A DNA stretch of 64,000 bases from positions 1,381,478-1,445,477 of the forward strand of contig NZ_KE557306.1 in NCBI RefSeq assembly GCF_000442275.2. The letters are read 5' to 3'. This document shows positions 1-8,789 of the stretch, piece after piece. The DNA comes from Litoreibacter arenae DSM 19593. GTDB lineage: Bacteria > Pseudomonadota > Alphaproteobacteria > Rhodobacterales > Rhodobacteraceae. Both the position numbers and the translations under genes were made by a program. Within the stretch, counting starts at the first letter, position 1; each line of letters begins with the position of its first letter. The notes below the pieces were generated by a model, which worked only from the letters and a program-made list of their open reading frames with translations, was not told the origin of the DNA and did no database searches.

Positions 1-1
1 G

Positions 2-1306
2 ACCCTCAAGCTGGTTCAAGGCGCCACGTTCCATGACGGCGAGCCGATCACATCCGAGGATGTCGCGTTCTCGGTTGAGGTCGTGAAGGAAAACCACCCG
101 TTCAAGACCATGTTCGCGCCCGTGACCTCGGTGGATACGCCGGACGAGCACACGGCGGTTCTGAACCTGTCACAGCCGCACCCCGCCTTGCTGCTGGCGA
201 TGTCGTCTCAACTTCTGCCCATCATCCCCAAGCACATCTACGGCGATGGTGAAGACGTGAAAACCCACCCCCGCAACAGCGAGAATGTGGTCGGCTCCGG
301 CCCGTTCAAGCTGGTGGAGTTCAAACCTGACCAGCACGTGATCGTGGAGCGCTACGACGACTTCTTCATGGACGGGCGGCCCTATCTCGACAAGATCGTC
401 TACCGCATCATCAAAGACGCATCTTCGCGGGCGATTGGCCTTGAAAACGGCGAATTGCATATGTCGACATTCGAGAACACCGTGCGCAATCTCAAGCGCA
501 TGTCGGAGAACGAAAACCTGACGGTGACCCCCGAAGGCTATGCTGCGGTCGGCCCGTTGAACTGGCTGGCGTTCAACGTGGGCTCCGACGGACCACTAGC
601 GGACAAGCGTGTGCGTCAGGCAATTGCCTACGCGATCGACAAGAACTTCATTCTCAACGCGATTATGCTGGGGCTGAGCGAGGATGCGAAAACCGGCATC
701 CACCCGGGCTCGCCGCTCTATAACCCAGACGTAAACGGCTATGATCTGGATGTGGATAAGGCCAACGCCCTGCTGGACGAAGCGGGATACGAGCGCGGGG
801 CCGATGGCACAAGGTTCAGCCTGACCATCGACCACGGCAACCCGACCACCAAGCCACAGGCGGAATTCACCAAGGCGGCACTGTCGAAGGTGGGCATCGA
901 CGTGACAGTGAACTCTTATGTGGATTTCCCCACATGGGCGCAGAAAATCTCGAACCACAATTTCGACATGACATGGGATACCGTGTTCAACTGGGGCGAC
1001 CCGGTGATCGGCGTCCACCGGACCTACTCCTCGGACAATATCAAACCGGGTGTCATCTGGTCGAACACGCAGCAATACAGCAATCCAAAGATCGACGCTC
1101 TGATGGAAGAAGCGGGCCGTGAAATCGACCCCGAAAAGCGTCGCGCGATGTATAACGAGTTTCAGGAAATCCTTGCCGAAGACCTGCCGGTTTACTGGAC
1201 CAATACGGTGCCCTACCACACGGTCTATTCCAATGAGGTCGGCAACCCGCCACTTGGCATCTGGGCGTCCGGCTCGCCTTACGACCTTGTGTACCTGAAG
1301 CAATAA
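2..1306 (+). CDS. ABC transporter substrate-binding protein, family 5 (peptide/nickel type), 5' truncated by window
   Basis: The reading frame is open from base 2, so the N-terminus and signal peptide lie outside the window; the ATG at 83 is internal. About 434 residues are visible. The motif VGSGPFKLVEF followed by a DDFF stretch, the 'VRQAIAYAID' helix and the C-terminal 'DPEKRRAMYNEFQEIL' segment are typical of the SBP_bac_5 family, periplasmic receptors that deliver oligopeptides, dipeptides, opines or similar solutes to Dpp/Opp-type importers. It is the first gene of a five-gene set continuing with two permeases and two ATPases, so it is the receptor of that importer. The substrate cannot be read from the sequence. 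Confidence 0.93.
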   Translation, partial: TLKLVQGATFHDGEPITSEDVAFSVEVVKENHPFKTMFAPVTSVDTPDEHTAVLNLSQPHPALLLAMSSQLLPIIPKHIYGDGEDVKTHPRNSENVVGSGPFKLVEFKPDQHVIVERYDDFFMDGRPYLDKIVYRIIKDASSRAIGLENGELHMSTFENTVRNLKRMSENENLTVTPEGYAAVGPLNWLAFNVGSDGPLADKRVRQAIAYAIDKNFILNAIMLGLSEDAKTGIHPGSPLYNPDVNGYDLDVDKANALLDEAGYERGADGTRFSLTIDHGNPTTKPQAEFTKAALSKVGIDVTVNSYVDFPTWAQKISNHNFDMTWDTVFNWGDPVIGVHRTYSSDNIKPGVIWSNTQQYSNPKIDALMEEAGREIDPEKRRAMYNEFQEILAEDLPVYWTNTVPYHTVYSNEVGNPPLGIWASGSPYDLVYLKQ

Positions 1307-1369
1307 TCCCTCCCCCTGCCCCGCGCTTTGCGGGGCAGCCTCCCCTCCCGATCCAGGCAGATATCCTCC

Positions 1370-2347
1370 ATGGCCCTACTGATGACGATCCTTCAGCGCT
1401 TGGCGTATGCAGCGCTGCTGCTTATCGCGGTACTGGTGCTGAATTTCAGCATGATGAACCTGGCCCCCGGTGACGTGGCCGACACCATCGCCGCGTCCAT
1501 GGGCGGGGCTGATGCCGAAGTAATGGCGCAAATCCGCGCTGAATACGGCCTCGACCAGCCATTTCTGGTGCAGCTGGCGAACTATATCGGTCGTGTCCTG
1601 ACGTTCGATCTGGGCTATTCCTACTTCTACAACCAACCCGTCACCAAGCTGATCTTCGAGCGCCTGCCCGCCACGCTGTTGCTGGTGATCACCGCCCAGC
1701 TTCTGGCATTGATCGTCGGCGTGCTGCTGGGCGTCTTTTCCGCCCGCCACCCAAACGGCATCGCCAACTACTTCGTCACCCTCTTGGCGCTGTTCGGCTA
1801 CGCCGCGCCGGTTTTCTGGACGGGCATCCTGCTGCTGATCGCGTTTTCGCTGAAAATCCCGTTGTTTCCCGTCGGAGGCATGATCGACGTCACCGTCGAG
1901 GACAATTTCTTCGCCAAGGCCGTCGACATCGCGCATCACATGGTTTTGCCGGTGATCACACTGGGCTCCATCTTTCTGGCCCTGTATTCCCGCCTCTGCC
2001 GCGCCTCCATGCTTGAGGTGCTTGGCTCGGACTATATCCGCACCGCAAAGGCCAAAGGCCTGACACAGCGCGAGATCACTCTGAAGCACGCGCTCAAAAA
2101 CGCGCTGCCGCCGGTGGTGACCCTTGCAGGCCTGCAATTTTCCGCGGTCATTTCAGGGGCCGTTCTGGTGGAGACGGTGTTCAGCTGGCCCGGCCTGGGC
2201 CAGCTTGCGCTGACCTCGATCCTTGCCCGGGACACGCCAACGATCCTTGGCATCCTGTTCTTCTCGGCGCTGGTCGTCGTAGTGGGCAACCTGCTGACCG
2301 ATATGGTGCTGCGCGCCATTGACCCCCGTGTAAGAGGCCGCGCATGA
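1370..2347 (+). CDS. ABC transporter permease, DppB/OppB type
   Basis: Inner-membrane subunit of the peptide-type importer, about 325 residues. I placed the start at the ATG at 1370, because the upstream in-frame extension (from 1328) is polar and starts in intergenic sequence; an ATG at 1382 is also possible. The N-terminus 'MTILQRLAYAALLLIAVLVL' is the usual first transmembrane helix, followed by the 'MMNLAPGD' loop. The cytoplasmic coupling motif is seen near 'YIRTAKAKGLTQREI', and the protein ends in the family pattern 'DPRVRGRA'. The stop overlaps the start of the next permease by 4 bp, indicating translational coupling. Confidence 0.93.
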   Translation: MALLMTILQRLAYAALLLIAVLVLNFSMMNLAPGDVADTIAASMGGADAEVMAQIRAEYGLDQPFLVQLANYIGRVLTFDLGYSYFYNQPVTKLIFERLPATLLLVITAQLLALIVGVLLGVFSARHPNGIANYFVTLLALFGYAAPVFWTGILLLIAFSLKIPLFPVGGMIDVTVEDNFFAKAVDIAHHMVLPVITLGSIFLALYSRLCRASMLEVLGSDYIRTAKAKGLTQREITLKHALKNALPPVVTLAGLQFSAVISGAVLVETVFSWPGLGQLALTSILARDTPTILGILFFSALVVVVGNLLTDMVLRAIDPRVRGRA

Positions 2348-3216
2348 GCCAGATCGAAAACATCCCCGTAAAGGCCCGCTCGCCATTTTCCGAGGCGTTC
2401 GAAATGTTCCGCCGCAACCATGCCGCCGTTGTCGGGCTGGTGGTGCTGGCCATTATCGTCGCCGTGGCGATTGTCGGTCCGATGGTCTATCCGGGCAATC
2501 CGTTCGACATGGTCTGGGCCCCGTTCACGCCGCCGGGCCAGGAGGGCTACTTGCTGGGCACAGACTATTTGGGGCGCGATATCCTGTCCTTGCTGATCCA
2601 CGGCGCGAAGGTGTCACTGACAGTCGGCATCTCCGCCGCCCTCGTGACCGTCACAATCGGCATAACCGTCGGCGCGCTTGCCGGGTTCTACCTTGGCTGG
2701 GTCGAAGAGGTGCTGATGCGCGTGACCGAGTTCTTTCAGGTGCTGCCGACGCTGCTGTTCTCGATGGTTATCGTGGCCCTTTTCGGGGCAAGCCTGCCGA
2801 TGATCACGCTGGCCATCGGGCTGGTAAGCTGGCCCGCCGTGGCACGCATTACCCGCGCAGAGTTCATGCGTATCCGCGAGCTGGAATATGTCATCGCCGC
2901 CCGCGCCGGCGGGGTGAAGAACGCCAAGCTGATCTTCAGCGTAATCCTGCCCAACGCCCTGCCACCGATCATTGTGCAAGCCGCGCTTATGGTCGGCTCC
3001 GCCATCCTGTTCGAGGCGGGACTGTCGTTTCTGGGCCTGACCGATCCCAACGTCGCAAGCTGGGGGCAGATCATCGGCTCAAACCGCGAGTACATTCTCG
3101 ATGCAAGCTACGCCGTTACGGTTCCCGGGGTCGCAATCTTCGTTACCGTGCTGGCAATTTCACTGGTCGGTGACGGCCTGAATGACGCGCTCAACCCGAA
3201 ACTGAGGCAGCGATGA
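2344..3216 (+). CDS. ABC transporter permease, DppC/OppC type
   Basis: Second inner-membrane subunit, 290 residues. It has the short cytoplasmic N-terminus, the first helix around residues 25-48, and the family pattern 'LLGTDYLGRDILSLLIHGAK' at about 70-90. The EAA-type coupling loop is 'EYVIAARAGGVKNAKLI', and the C-terminus is '[15 protein letters not shown]'. Start and stop both overlap the neighbouring genes by 4 bp, so permease B, permease C and the ATPase are coupled. It should pair with the preceding DppB-like subunit to form the translocation channel. Confidence 0.93.
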   Translation: MSQIENIPVKARSPFSEAFEMFRRNHAAVVGLVVLAIIVAVAIVGPMVYPGNPFDMVWAPFTPPGQEGYLLGTDYLGRDILSLLIHGAKVSLTVGISAALVTVTIGITVGALAGFYLGWVEEVLMRVTEFFQVLPTLLFSMVIVALFGASLPMITLAIGLVSWPAVARITRAEFMRIRELEYVIAARAGGVKNAKLIFSVILPNALPPIIVQAALMVGSAILFEAGLSFLGLTDPNVASWGQIIGSNREYILDASYAVTVPGVAIFVTVLAISLVGDGLNDALNPKLRQR

Positions 3217-4199
3217 CCGACCCCCTTCTGAAAATTGAAAACCTGCGGATCGAGTTGAAACTTCGCAGTGGCCCGATCCCCGTCATTGACGATCTGTCGT
3301 TGGAGTTGAACGCAGGCGAAACGCTCAGTTTTGTCGGTGAGAGCGGCTGCGGCAAGTCCATGACAGCGCTGGCGATCATGGGGCTTTTGCCTGAGAAAGT
3401 CGGCTCCATCGGCGGGGGGCGCATCCTGTTTCAGGGCAACGACATGGCCCGGATGAATCCAGCCGAGCTCCGTGCCATTCGCGGCAACGAAATCTCGATG
3501 ATCTTTCAGGAGCCGATGACCTCGCTCAACCCCGTCTACACCGTGGGCGAGCAGATTGCCGAGGTGCTGCGCCGCCACAAGGGTATGGGACAGGCCGATG
3601 CCTGGAAGCGCGCGACCGAGCTGATGGACGCCGTGCGCATCCCCAATGCCAAGGCGCGGGTTGGCGATTACCCGCACCAGATGTCGGGCGGGCAGCGCCA
3701 GCGGGTGATGATCGCAATCGCGCTGGCCTGCGCCCCCAAGATCTTGATCGCGGACGAGCCGACAACCGCGCTGGATGTGACGGTGCAGGCGCAAATTTTC
3801 GATCTGCTGCGCGATCTGGGGCGTGACACCGGCACGGCCACGATCCTGATCACCCACGACATGGGAGCCGTGGCCGAAATGGCTGACCGGATGGTGGTGA
3901 TGTATGCGGGCCGCAAGGCCGAGGAAGGTCCGGTCGAGCCGGTGATTTCCCACCCTCGCCACCCCTACACCAAGGGGCTGATTTCCTGCGTGCCGCACCT
4001 GCTGGCCGAGTTGACCGAAGAACGCCCCGACCTGACCGAAGTGCCCGGCATCGTGCCGTCGCTCGGCAGCTTTGGTGCTGACGCCTGTCTGTTCGCCTCG
4101 CGCTGTTACATGGCCGATGCGCAATGCCGCAACGCCCGCCCGCCCGAGGTTGCATTCGGCCCGCAAACCTCCGCCTGCTGGAAGGCTGACATCGTATGA
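3213..4199 (+). CDS. ABC transporter ATP-binding protein, DppD/OppD type
   Basis: One of the two ATPases of the importer, 328 residues. Walker A is GESGCGKS (residues 42-49), the ABC signature is SGGQRQR (158-164) and Walker B is ILIADEP (177-183). The C-terminal oligopeptide-transporter extension carries four cysteines around the sequence [14 protein letters not shown] and a final Cys near the end, as usual in OppD/DppD proteins. The gene overlaps the permease upstream and the second ATPase downstream by 4 bp each. Confidence 0.94.
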   Translation: MTDPLLKIENLRIELKLRSGPIPVIDDLSLELNAGETLSFVGESGCGKSMTALAIMGLLPEKVGSIGGGRILFQGNDMARMNPAELRAIRGNEISMIFQEPMTSLNPVYTVGEQIAEVLRRHKGMGQADAWKRATELMDAVRIPNAKARVGDYPHQMSGGQRQRVMIAIALACAPKILIADEPTTALDVTVQAQIFDLLRDLGRDTGTATILITHDMGAVAEMADRMVVMYAGRKAEEGPVEPVISHPRHPYTKGLISCVPHLLAELTEERPDLTEVPGIVPSLGSFGADACLFASRCYMADAQCRNARPPEVAFGPQTSACWKADIV

Positions 4200-5158
4200 C
4201 CGCTACACTCTTGAACGTCGAAAACCTGTCCGTCCGCTTCCCTGTCAAACGCCGCTGGGGGCAGTCCACCTGGCTCTATGCTGTTGACGACGTCTCGTTC
4301 GAGGTCAAGCGCGGCGAGACACTTTCTATCGTGGGCGAAAGCGGCTCTGGCAAAACGACAGCGGCTCTTGGCGTGGCGCGTCTGGTTCCCAATTCAGCGG
4401 GGCATGTCGTTCTGGGCGGCGAAGATTTTCTGAAGCTGGAAGGCGAAGACCTGCGCCGCGCCCGCGCCAAGATACAGATGATCTTTCAAGATCCCTATTC
4501 CTCGCTCAACCCGCGCCTGCGGGCCGAGGCCATCGTGCGCGAGCCGATGGACAGCATCGGCACCGCACCGGTTGAAGACCGCCCCGCACGGGTGGCGGAA
4601 CTGTTTGAACAAGTTGGCCTGCGCCCCGAGCAGATGAAGCTGTTTCCGCACCAGTTTTCCGGCGGTCAGCGCCAGCGCATCGGCATTGCGCGCGCGCTGT
4701 CCACCAACCCTGAGCTTATCATTTGCGACGAGGCGGTCTCCGCCCTTGATGTCGCTGTGCAGGCGCAAATCCTGAACCTGCTGCGGCGACTGCAACGCGA
4801 CCTCGGGCTGACCTATCTGTTTATCAGTCACGACCTTGGCGTGGTGCAACATATGAGCGACCATATCGCGGTGATGTATATGGGCAAAATCGTGGAATAT
4901 GCAGACAGGCTGTCGCTGTTCAACGATCCAAAACATCCCTACACGAAGGCGCTGCTGTCGGCGGTGCCCTCGGTTGACCGCGCCCGCAAGGTCGAGCGGA
5001 TGCTGATCCCCGGCGATCCACCCGATCCGCTGAACCCGCCGAAAGGATGCCGCTTCGCCTCGCGCTGCCCGCTGGTAGAAGACGCCTGCCGCGCCGCCCA
5101 GCCCCCGCTGGACCCGGTCGGCAACGATCATCGCGTGGCCTGCATCAAGGCGTCGTAG
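4196..5158 (+). CDS. ABC transporter ATP-binding protein, DppF/OppF type
   Basis: Second ATPase, 320 residues, last gene of the operon. Walker A is GESGSGKT (residues 47-54), the signature is FSGGQRQRIGIARAL, Walker B is LIICDEAVSALDV, and the H-loop is in 'FISHDLGVVQHMSD'. Walker B has 'DEAVSAL' rather than the commoner 'DEPVSAL'; the catalytic Glu is kept. The C-terminal extension 'PLNPPKGCRFASRCP' is family-typical. It ends head-on against the ATPase of a second, independent peptide-type importer on the minus strand. Confidence 0.94.
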   Translation: MTATLLNVENLSVRFPVKRRWGQSTWLYAVDDVSFEVKRGETLSIVGESGSGKTTAALGVARLVPNSAGHVVLGGEDFLKLEGEDLRRARAKIQMIFQDPYSSLNPRLRAEAIVREPMDSIGTAPVEDRPARVAELFEQVGLRPEQMKLFPHQFSGGQRQRIGIARALSTNPELIICDEAVSALDVAVQAQILNLLRRLQRDLGLTYLFISHDLGVVQHMSDHIAVMYMGKIVEYADRLSLFNDPKHPYTKALLSAVPSVDRARKVERMLIPGDPPDPLNPPKGCRFASRCPLVEDACRAAQPPLDPVGNDHRVACIKAS

Positions 5159-5330
5159 AGATGTGCTGAGAAGCCGAATAGACGCGCAAACGTCCGTTCC
5201 GGCTTTGGCATTCACCGAACGGGGATTGTTGCGCAATCGCGTTGGACAAACTGTGAGCCAAACTTAATTCCCCGCCAGCTTGTTCCTGACGGTCGGCCTG
5301 ATAGAGGCCTCCGAAAGGTCGATGAGGCGA

Positions 5331-6302
5331 TCATTCCTTTTGCGCAACGGCATGGCAGGCTACGCGAGCCTGCCCGTCTGCCTGCAACAACTCCGGCATG
5401 ATCGCTTTGCATTTTTCCATCGCAATTGGGCAGCGGGGATGAAACGCGCAGCCGGAAGGTGGGTTTAACGGGCTGGGCGGCTCTCCTGCTTGCGCCTCGA
5501 CCCTGCGCTTGGGGTTTTTGACATCGGGGATCGTCTTGAGCAGTAGCTGCGAATACGGGTGCTGCGGATCGGTGAACAACTGCTCTACCGGGGCTTGTTC
5601 GACAATGCGACCCAGATACATCACCGCAATCTGGTCGGACATATGCCGCACGACGCTCAGATCGTGGCTGATAAACAAGTATGTCAGCCCCAGCTCGTCC
5701 TGCAAGCGCCGCATCAGGTTGAGGATTTGCGCCTGCACCGACACGTCCAGCGCCGAGGTAGGCTCGTCACAAACCAGCAGTTCAGGCTCTGACGCGAGTG
5801 CCCGTGCGATGGAGATACGTTGCCGCTGGCCGCCGGAAAACTCGTGCGGGTATTTCTGGGCATCGTCCGCACCCAAACCCACAGTTTCCAGCAATTCACG
5901 CACGCGCGCCAGTGTCTCCGCCTCGGTGTCACGCAGTTTCATCTCGCGGATCGGTTCCGCGATGATGTCGCCCACGCGCCAGCGCGGGTTTACGCTGGAA
6001 TGCGGGTCCTGAAAAATCATCTGCACACGGATCGGGCGGCCCTCAGCGCCGGTTCCAAAGCTGATATTGCCGGAGGTTGTCCGGTACAGCCCGGTCACCA
6101 GCCTTGCGACGGTGGATTTGCCGCAGCCGGATTCACCGACGATGCTACAGCACGTGCCTTTCTCGACGGTAAACGAGACATCCGCCACCGCCTTCACGAA
6201 CAGCTTTGGCCGCCGCTCCAGCACCCGGTTCAACCATGGTGCGGAAACATCGAAAGTTTTGCTGACCCCCTCGACCGTCAGCGCAGGAGTGTGAGTGTTC
6301 AT
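5331..6302 (-). CDS. ABC transporter ATP-binding protein, DppF/OppF type (second importer)
   Basis: Distal gene of the long minus-strand operon running from 13540 to 5331; 323 residues from the ATG at 6302. The frame stays open upstream to 6419, but that extension lies inside the preceding gene. The chosen start gives the 4 bp overlap seen throughout the operon. Walker A is GESGCGKS (56-63), the signature is FSGGQRQRISIARAL and Walker B is LLVCDEPTSALDV. The C-terminal 'PPSGCAFHPRCP' cysteine segment is present. It is the partner ATPase of the protein encoded just upstream. Confidence 0.93.
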   Translation of the reverse strand: MNTHTPALTVEGVSKTFDVSAPWLNRVLERRPKLFVKAVADVSFTVEKGTCCSIVGESGCGKSTVARLVTGLYRTTSGNISFGTGAEGRPIRVQMIFQDPHSSVNPRWRVGDIIAEPIREMKLRDTEAETLARVRELLETVGLGADDAQKYPHEFSGGQRQRISIARALASEPELLVCDEPTSALDVSVQAQILNLMRRLQDELGLTYLFISHDLSVVRHMSDQIAVMYLGRIVEQAPVEQLFTDPQHPYSQLLLKTIPDVKNPKRRVEAQAGEPPSPLNPPSGCAFHPRCPIAMEKCKAIMPELLQADGQARVACHAVAQKE

Positions 6303-7312
6303 TGGCAGCCTCCTTGTTGCAGCCAGCACGCGGCACTGGTTGTTCCCACCGACACCAGCGGCGGCGTCGCAGCGCTGCATTTCGGCCCGGCATGCGGGCA
6401 TCGCGGGTGGAACGCACAACCCGGCGGCCGTGCGTTCAGGCGGGGCATCGAGCCGTCGATCTGGGCCAGTGTCTCTACACGGTCGTGCAAGCTTGGGATC
6501 GCGGCCATCAGCCCCTTCGTATAGGGGTGCTGTGGATTATGGATCACGTCTTCGACCGGCCCGCTTTCCACCACGCGACCCGAATACATCACACAAACCC
6601 GGTCGGCGGTCTCGGCGATAACGCCCATGTCATGCGTGACCAGCATGATGCCCACCCCCGTCTCGTCACACAGTCTGCGCAGCAGCGCGGTGATCTGGGC
6701 CTGAATGGACACATCCAGCGCGGTTGTCGGCTCGTCTGCGATGATGAGGCGCGGCCCGGCGGCCAAGGCCAATGCGATGACGACGCGCTGACGCATCCCG
6801 CCCGAGAACTGGTGCGGATACTGGCGCAGACGCTCTTCGGGTGCGGGGATGCCAACGCTTTGCAGCAGTTCGAGCGCACGGGCATTTGCTGCCTGTTTCG
6901 TCATGTCGCTGTGCAGCCTGATGGTTTCCACCAGTTGCTTGCCCACTGTGAAGAGCGGGTTCAGCGCCGTCAGCGGGTCTTGAAATATCGCCCCCATCTC
7001 GCGGCCGCGAACCTTCGTCAACTCTGCCTCGCTCAACGTATCCACGCGTCTGCCACCGACGTGGATTTCGCCGCCCGATATGCGACCGGGGTGTTCCAGC
7101 AGCCCAAGGACCGCCAAGCCGGTGATGGACTTGCCCGCGCCGGACTCACCCACGACACCCAGAATTTCGCCGGGGGCAATGCGCATAGAGACGTGGTCGA
7201 TTGCCAGAAGCGTTCCACGACGAGAGGGGAATTCGACGCTCAACCCCGACACCTCCAGCGCGGGAATTGCCACCTCGTGGTCTTTGCTGGCCAAGATGGG
7301 CTGCGTCATCAT
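6299..7312 (-). CDS. ABC transporter ATP-binding protein, DppD/OppD type (second importer)
   Basis: 337 residues. Walker A is GESGAGKS (55-62), the signature is FSGGMRQRVVIALAL, Walker B is [13 protein letters not shown], and the switch His lies in 'LVTHDMGVIAETAD'. The C-terminus has the 'RPPGCAFHPRCPHAGPKC' cysteine cluster of the family. It begins 1 bp after the stop of the upstream amidohydrolase gene and overlaps the next ATPase gene by 4 bp, so transporter and enzyme genes are interleaved in one transcript. Confidence 0.93.
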   Translation of the reverse strand: MMTQPILASKDHEVAIPALEVSGLSVEFPSRRGTLLAIDHVSMRIAPGEILGVVGESGAGKSITGLAVLGLLEHPGRISGGEIHVGGRRVDTLSEAELTKVRGREMGAIFQDPLTALNPLFTVGKQLVETIRLHSDMTKQAANARALELLQSVGIPAPEERLRQYPHQFSGGMRQRVVIALALAAGPRLIIADEPTTALDVSIQAQITALLRRLCDETGVGIMLVTHDMGVIAETADRVCVMYSGRVVESGPVEDVIHNPQHPYTKGLMAAIPSLHDRVETLAQIDGSMPRLNARPPGCAFHPRCPHAGPKCSAATPPLVSVGTTSAACWLQQGGCQ

Positions 7313-7313
7313 T

Positions 7314-8789
7314 TCATGCTCCTTTTAAGCGCGGATAGGTCGGCGGGAATATCTCGGCAACGGGCGGATGGCCCAGTGTGCGCTCGGGGTATTTCGCGAC
7401 CAAGCCGTCGAACTGTTCCTGCATCTGCTGACGAGCGGCGAGCATGTCGATGCCGGCCACCTCGCCATCGCGCATCGACAGGCGTCCGTCGACAATCGTG
7501 GCGCGGGTGACGCGACCGGTTGCGCCCAGTATCAATGTCTGCACAGGGTCGATGCGCGGCGCCATCGCCGGATCGTTCATGTCGAACACTGCGATATCGG
7601 CCTTGCCACCCTCGCACAGCACACCGATATCGGACCGCTTGAGCGCACGCGCGCCGTTCAGCGTCGCGGCGTCAAACATATCGGCGGAGGTGATCGACCC
7701 GTGCCCATCGACCAGCCGACAAGCCATCATGCCAACGGCCATGTTCAGCACCATGTCAGGTGGCGCGGTGTCGGTGCCCATGGCTACGTTCACCCCCATG
7801 TCGCGCAGCTTGGCAAAAGACCGCAACGCCCCCCCGTGACGCGTGGAGACGAGCGGGCAATGCACCACGGTAACATCGTTCGCGGCGTAGCGGTCCAGAT
7901 CTGCGTCGGTCGCGACTGTCGCATGCGGAGCCAGCAGACGCGGGGTGAGGCAGCCTAGACCGTCCAGCAATTCCGGTGCAGTCTTGCCGTGCAGCGCACG
8001 CACCGTTTGAAGCTCCATCTGCCCTTGCGCCATGTGCAGCCGCACCGGACAGTCCAAGTCTTCCGCCGCAGCCATCGTGCGTTTCAGCAGGTCAGCGGTG
8101 CAGGTCTCTACCCGGTCGGGGGCCAACATCGGCGACACAAGGCCCCTGCCCTGCATGTCCGCGGCAAAGGCGAGCGCGTCCTCCAGCCCCGCCATCCCGC
8201 GTGGTTCGTCAAAAACAGGCCGCGTAACACCACCTTCATCAACCACCATCCCGCCAGCGCGGTAAGCAGGCCCCAGCCAGACTCGCAGGCCCATTTCTTC
8301 AGCGGCATCGGCGGCGGCGGTAAACTCCGAGACGGTCTCGCCCCATTCGCGGTAGAACAGCGACGCAATCGGCGCGGCAGAGGTGATCCCGTTCAGCAGC
8401 AACTGCCCGAAGGCAAAGCGCTTCTGCGCGACTAGCTCGTCAGGGGAATACATCTCGTAGGGGCCGCGATCCACGTAGCTTTGCGGCCAGACCCGGCCCT
8501 TGCGCTCGCTGGGCCAGTTATCGTGTGCAAGCAACGTCGTGTCGAGATCACTGAGCGCATCCAGATCAACGAAACCCGGCGCGATCAGTGCGGCACCCAT
8601 GTCGTAACGCGCGGCTACCTCGCCCTCGAAACGGGTGCCCACATACACGACATGGTCGCCTTCGACGACCACTTCGCCGCCCTGCACAAGCCGCCGACCC
8701 GCCGCAGTGTCCGCGATGATCCAGTCAGCCGTCAGGCTCCATCGCCCTTGAGGGCGCTTGCCGAGCGTGAGATCGTGCCAATCGGTCAT
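7314..8789 (-). CDS. Amidohydrolase-superfamily protein with a non-canonical first metal motif
   Basis: 491 residues, related to the TRZ/ATZ (chlorohydrolase/deaminase) branch of the amidohydrolase superfamily. The beta-sandwich 'GEVVVEGDHVVYVG', the barrel entry 'APGFVD', His252 (LHMAQ), His289 (APHAT) and Asp340 (MGTDTAPPDM) can be aligned to the metal and catalytic positions. The first motif, normally GFVDxHxH, reads GFVDLDALSDLD: Asp77 and Leu79 replace the two His. The enzyme therefore either binds metal differently or has lost classical hydrolase chemistry. It overlaps the CodA-like gene by 4 bp and sits inside an importer operon, so it probably acts on the imported solute. The reaction is unknown. 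Confidence 0.85.
   Translation of the reverse strand: MTDWHDLTLGKRPQGRWSLTADWIIADTAAGRRLVQGGEVVVEGDHVVYVGTRFEGEVAARYDMGAALIAPGFVDLDALSDLDTTLLAHDNWPSERKGRVWPQSYVDRGPYEMYSPDELVAQKRFAFGQLLLNGITSAAPIASLFYREWGETVSEFTAAADAAEEMGLRVWLGPAYRAGGMVVDEGGVTRPVFDEPRGMAGLEDALAFAADMQGRGLVSPMLAPDRVETCTADLLKRTMAAAEDLDCPVRLHMAQGQMELQTVRALHGKTAPELLDGLGCLTPRLLAPHATVATDADLDRYAANDVTVVHCPLVSTRHGGALRSFAKLRDMGVNVAMGTDTAPPDMVLNMAVGMMACRLVDGHGSITSADMFDAATLNGARALKRSDIGVLCEGGKADIAVFDMNDPAMAPRIDPVQTLILGATGRVTRATIVDGRLSMRDGEVAGIDMLAARQQMQEQFDGLVAKYPERTLGHPPVAEIFPPTYPRLKGA

Noticed and set aside
1376-2137. Minus-strand 253-codon frame opposite the first DppB-like permease
   Set aside because: Low-complexity His/Gln/Asp composition and complete overlap with a well-supported permease gene.
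5159-5330. Possible terminator between the two convergent ABC operons
   Set aside because: AAGCCG and CGGCTT can pair only across a loop of about 24 bases; no convincing hairpin or T-tract was found.
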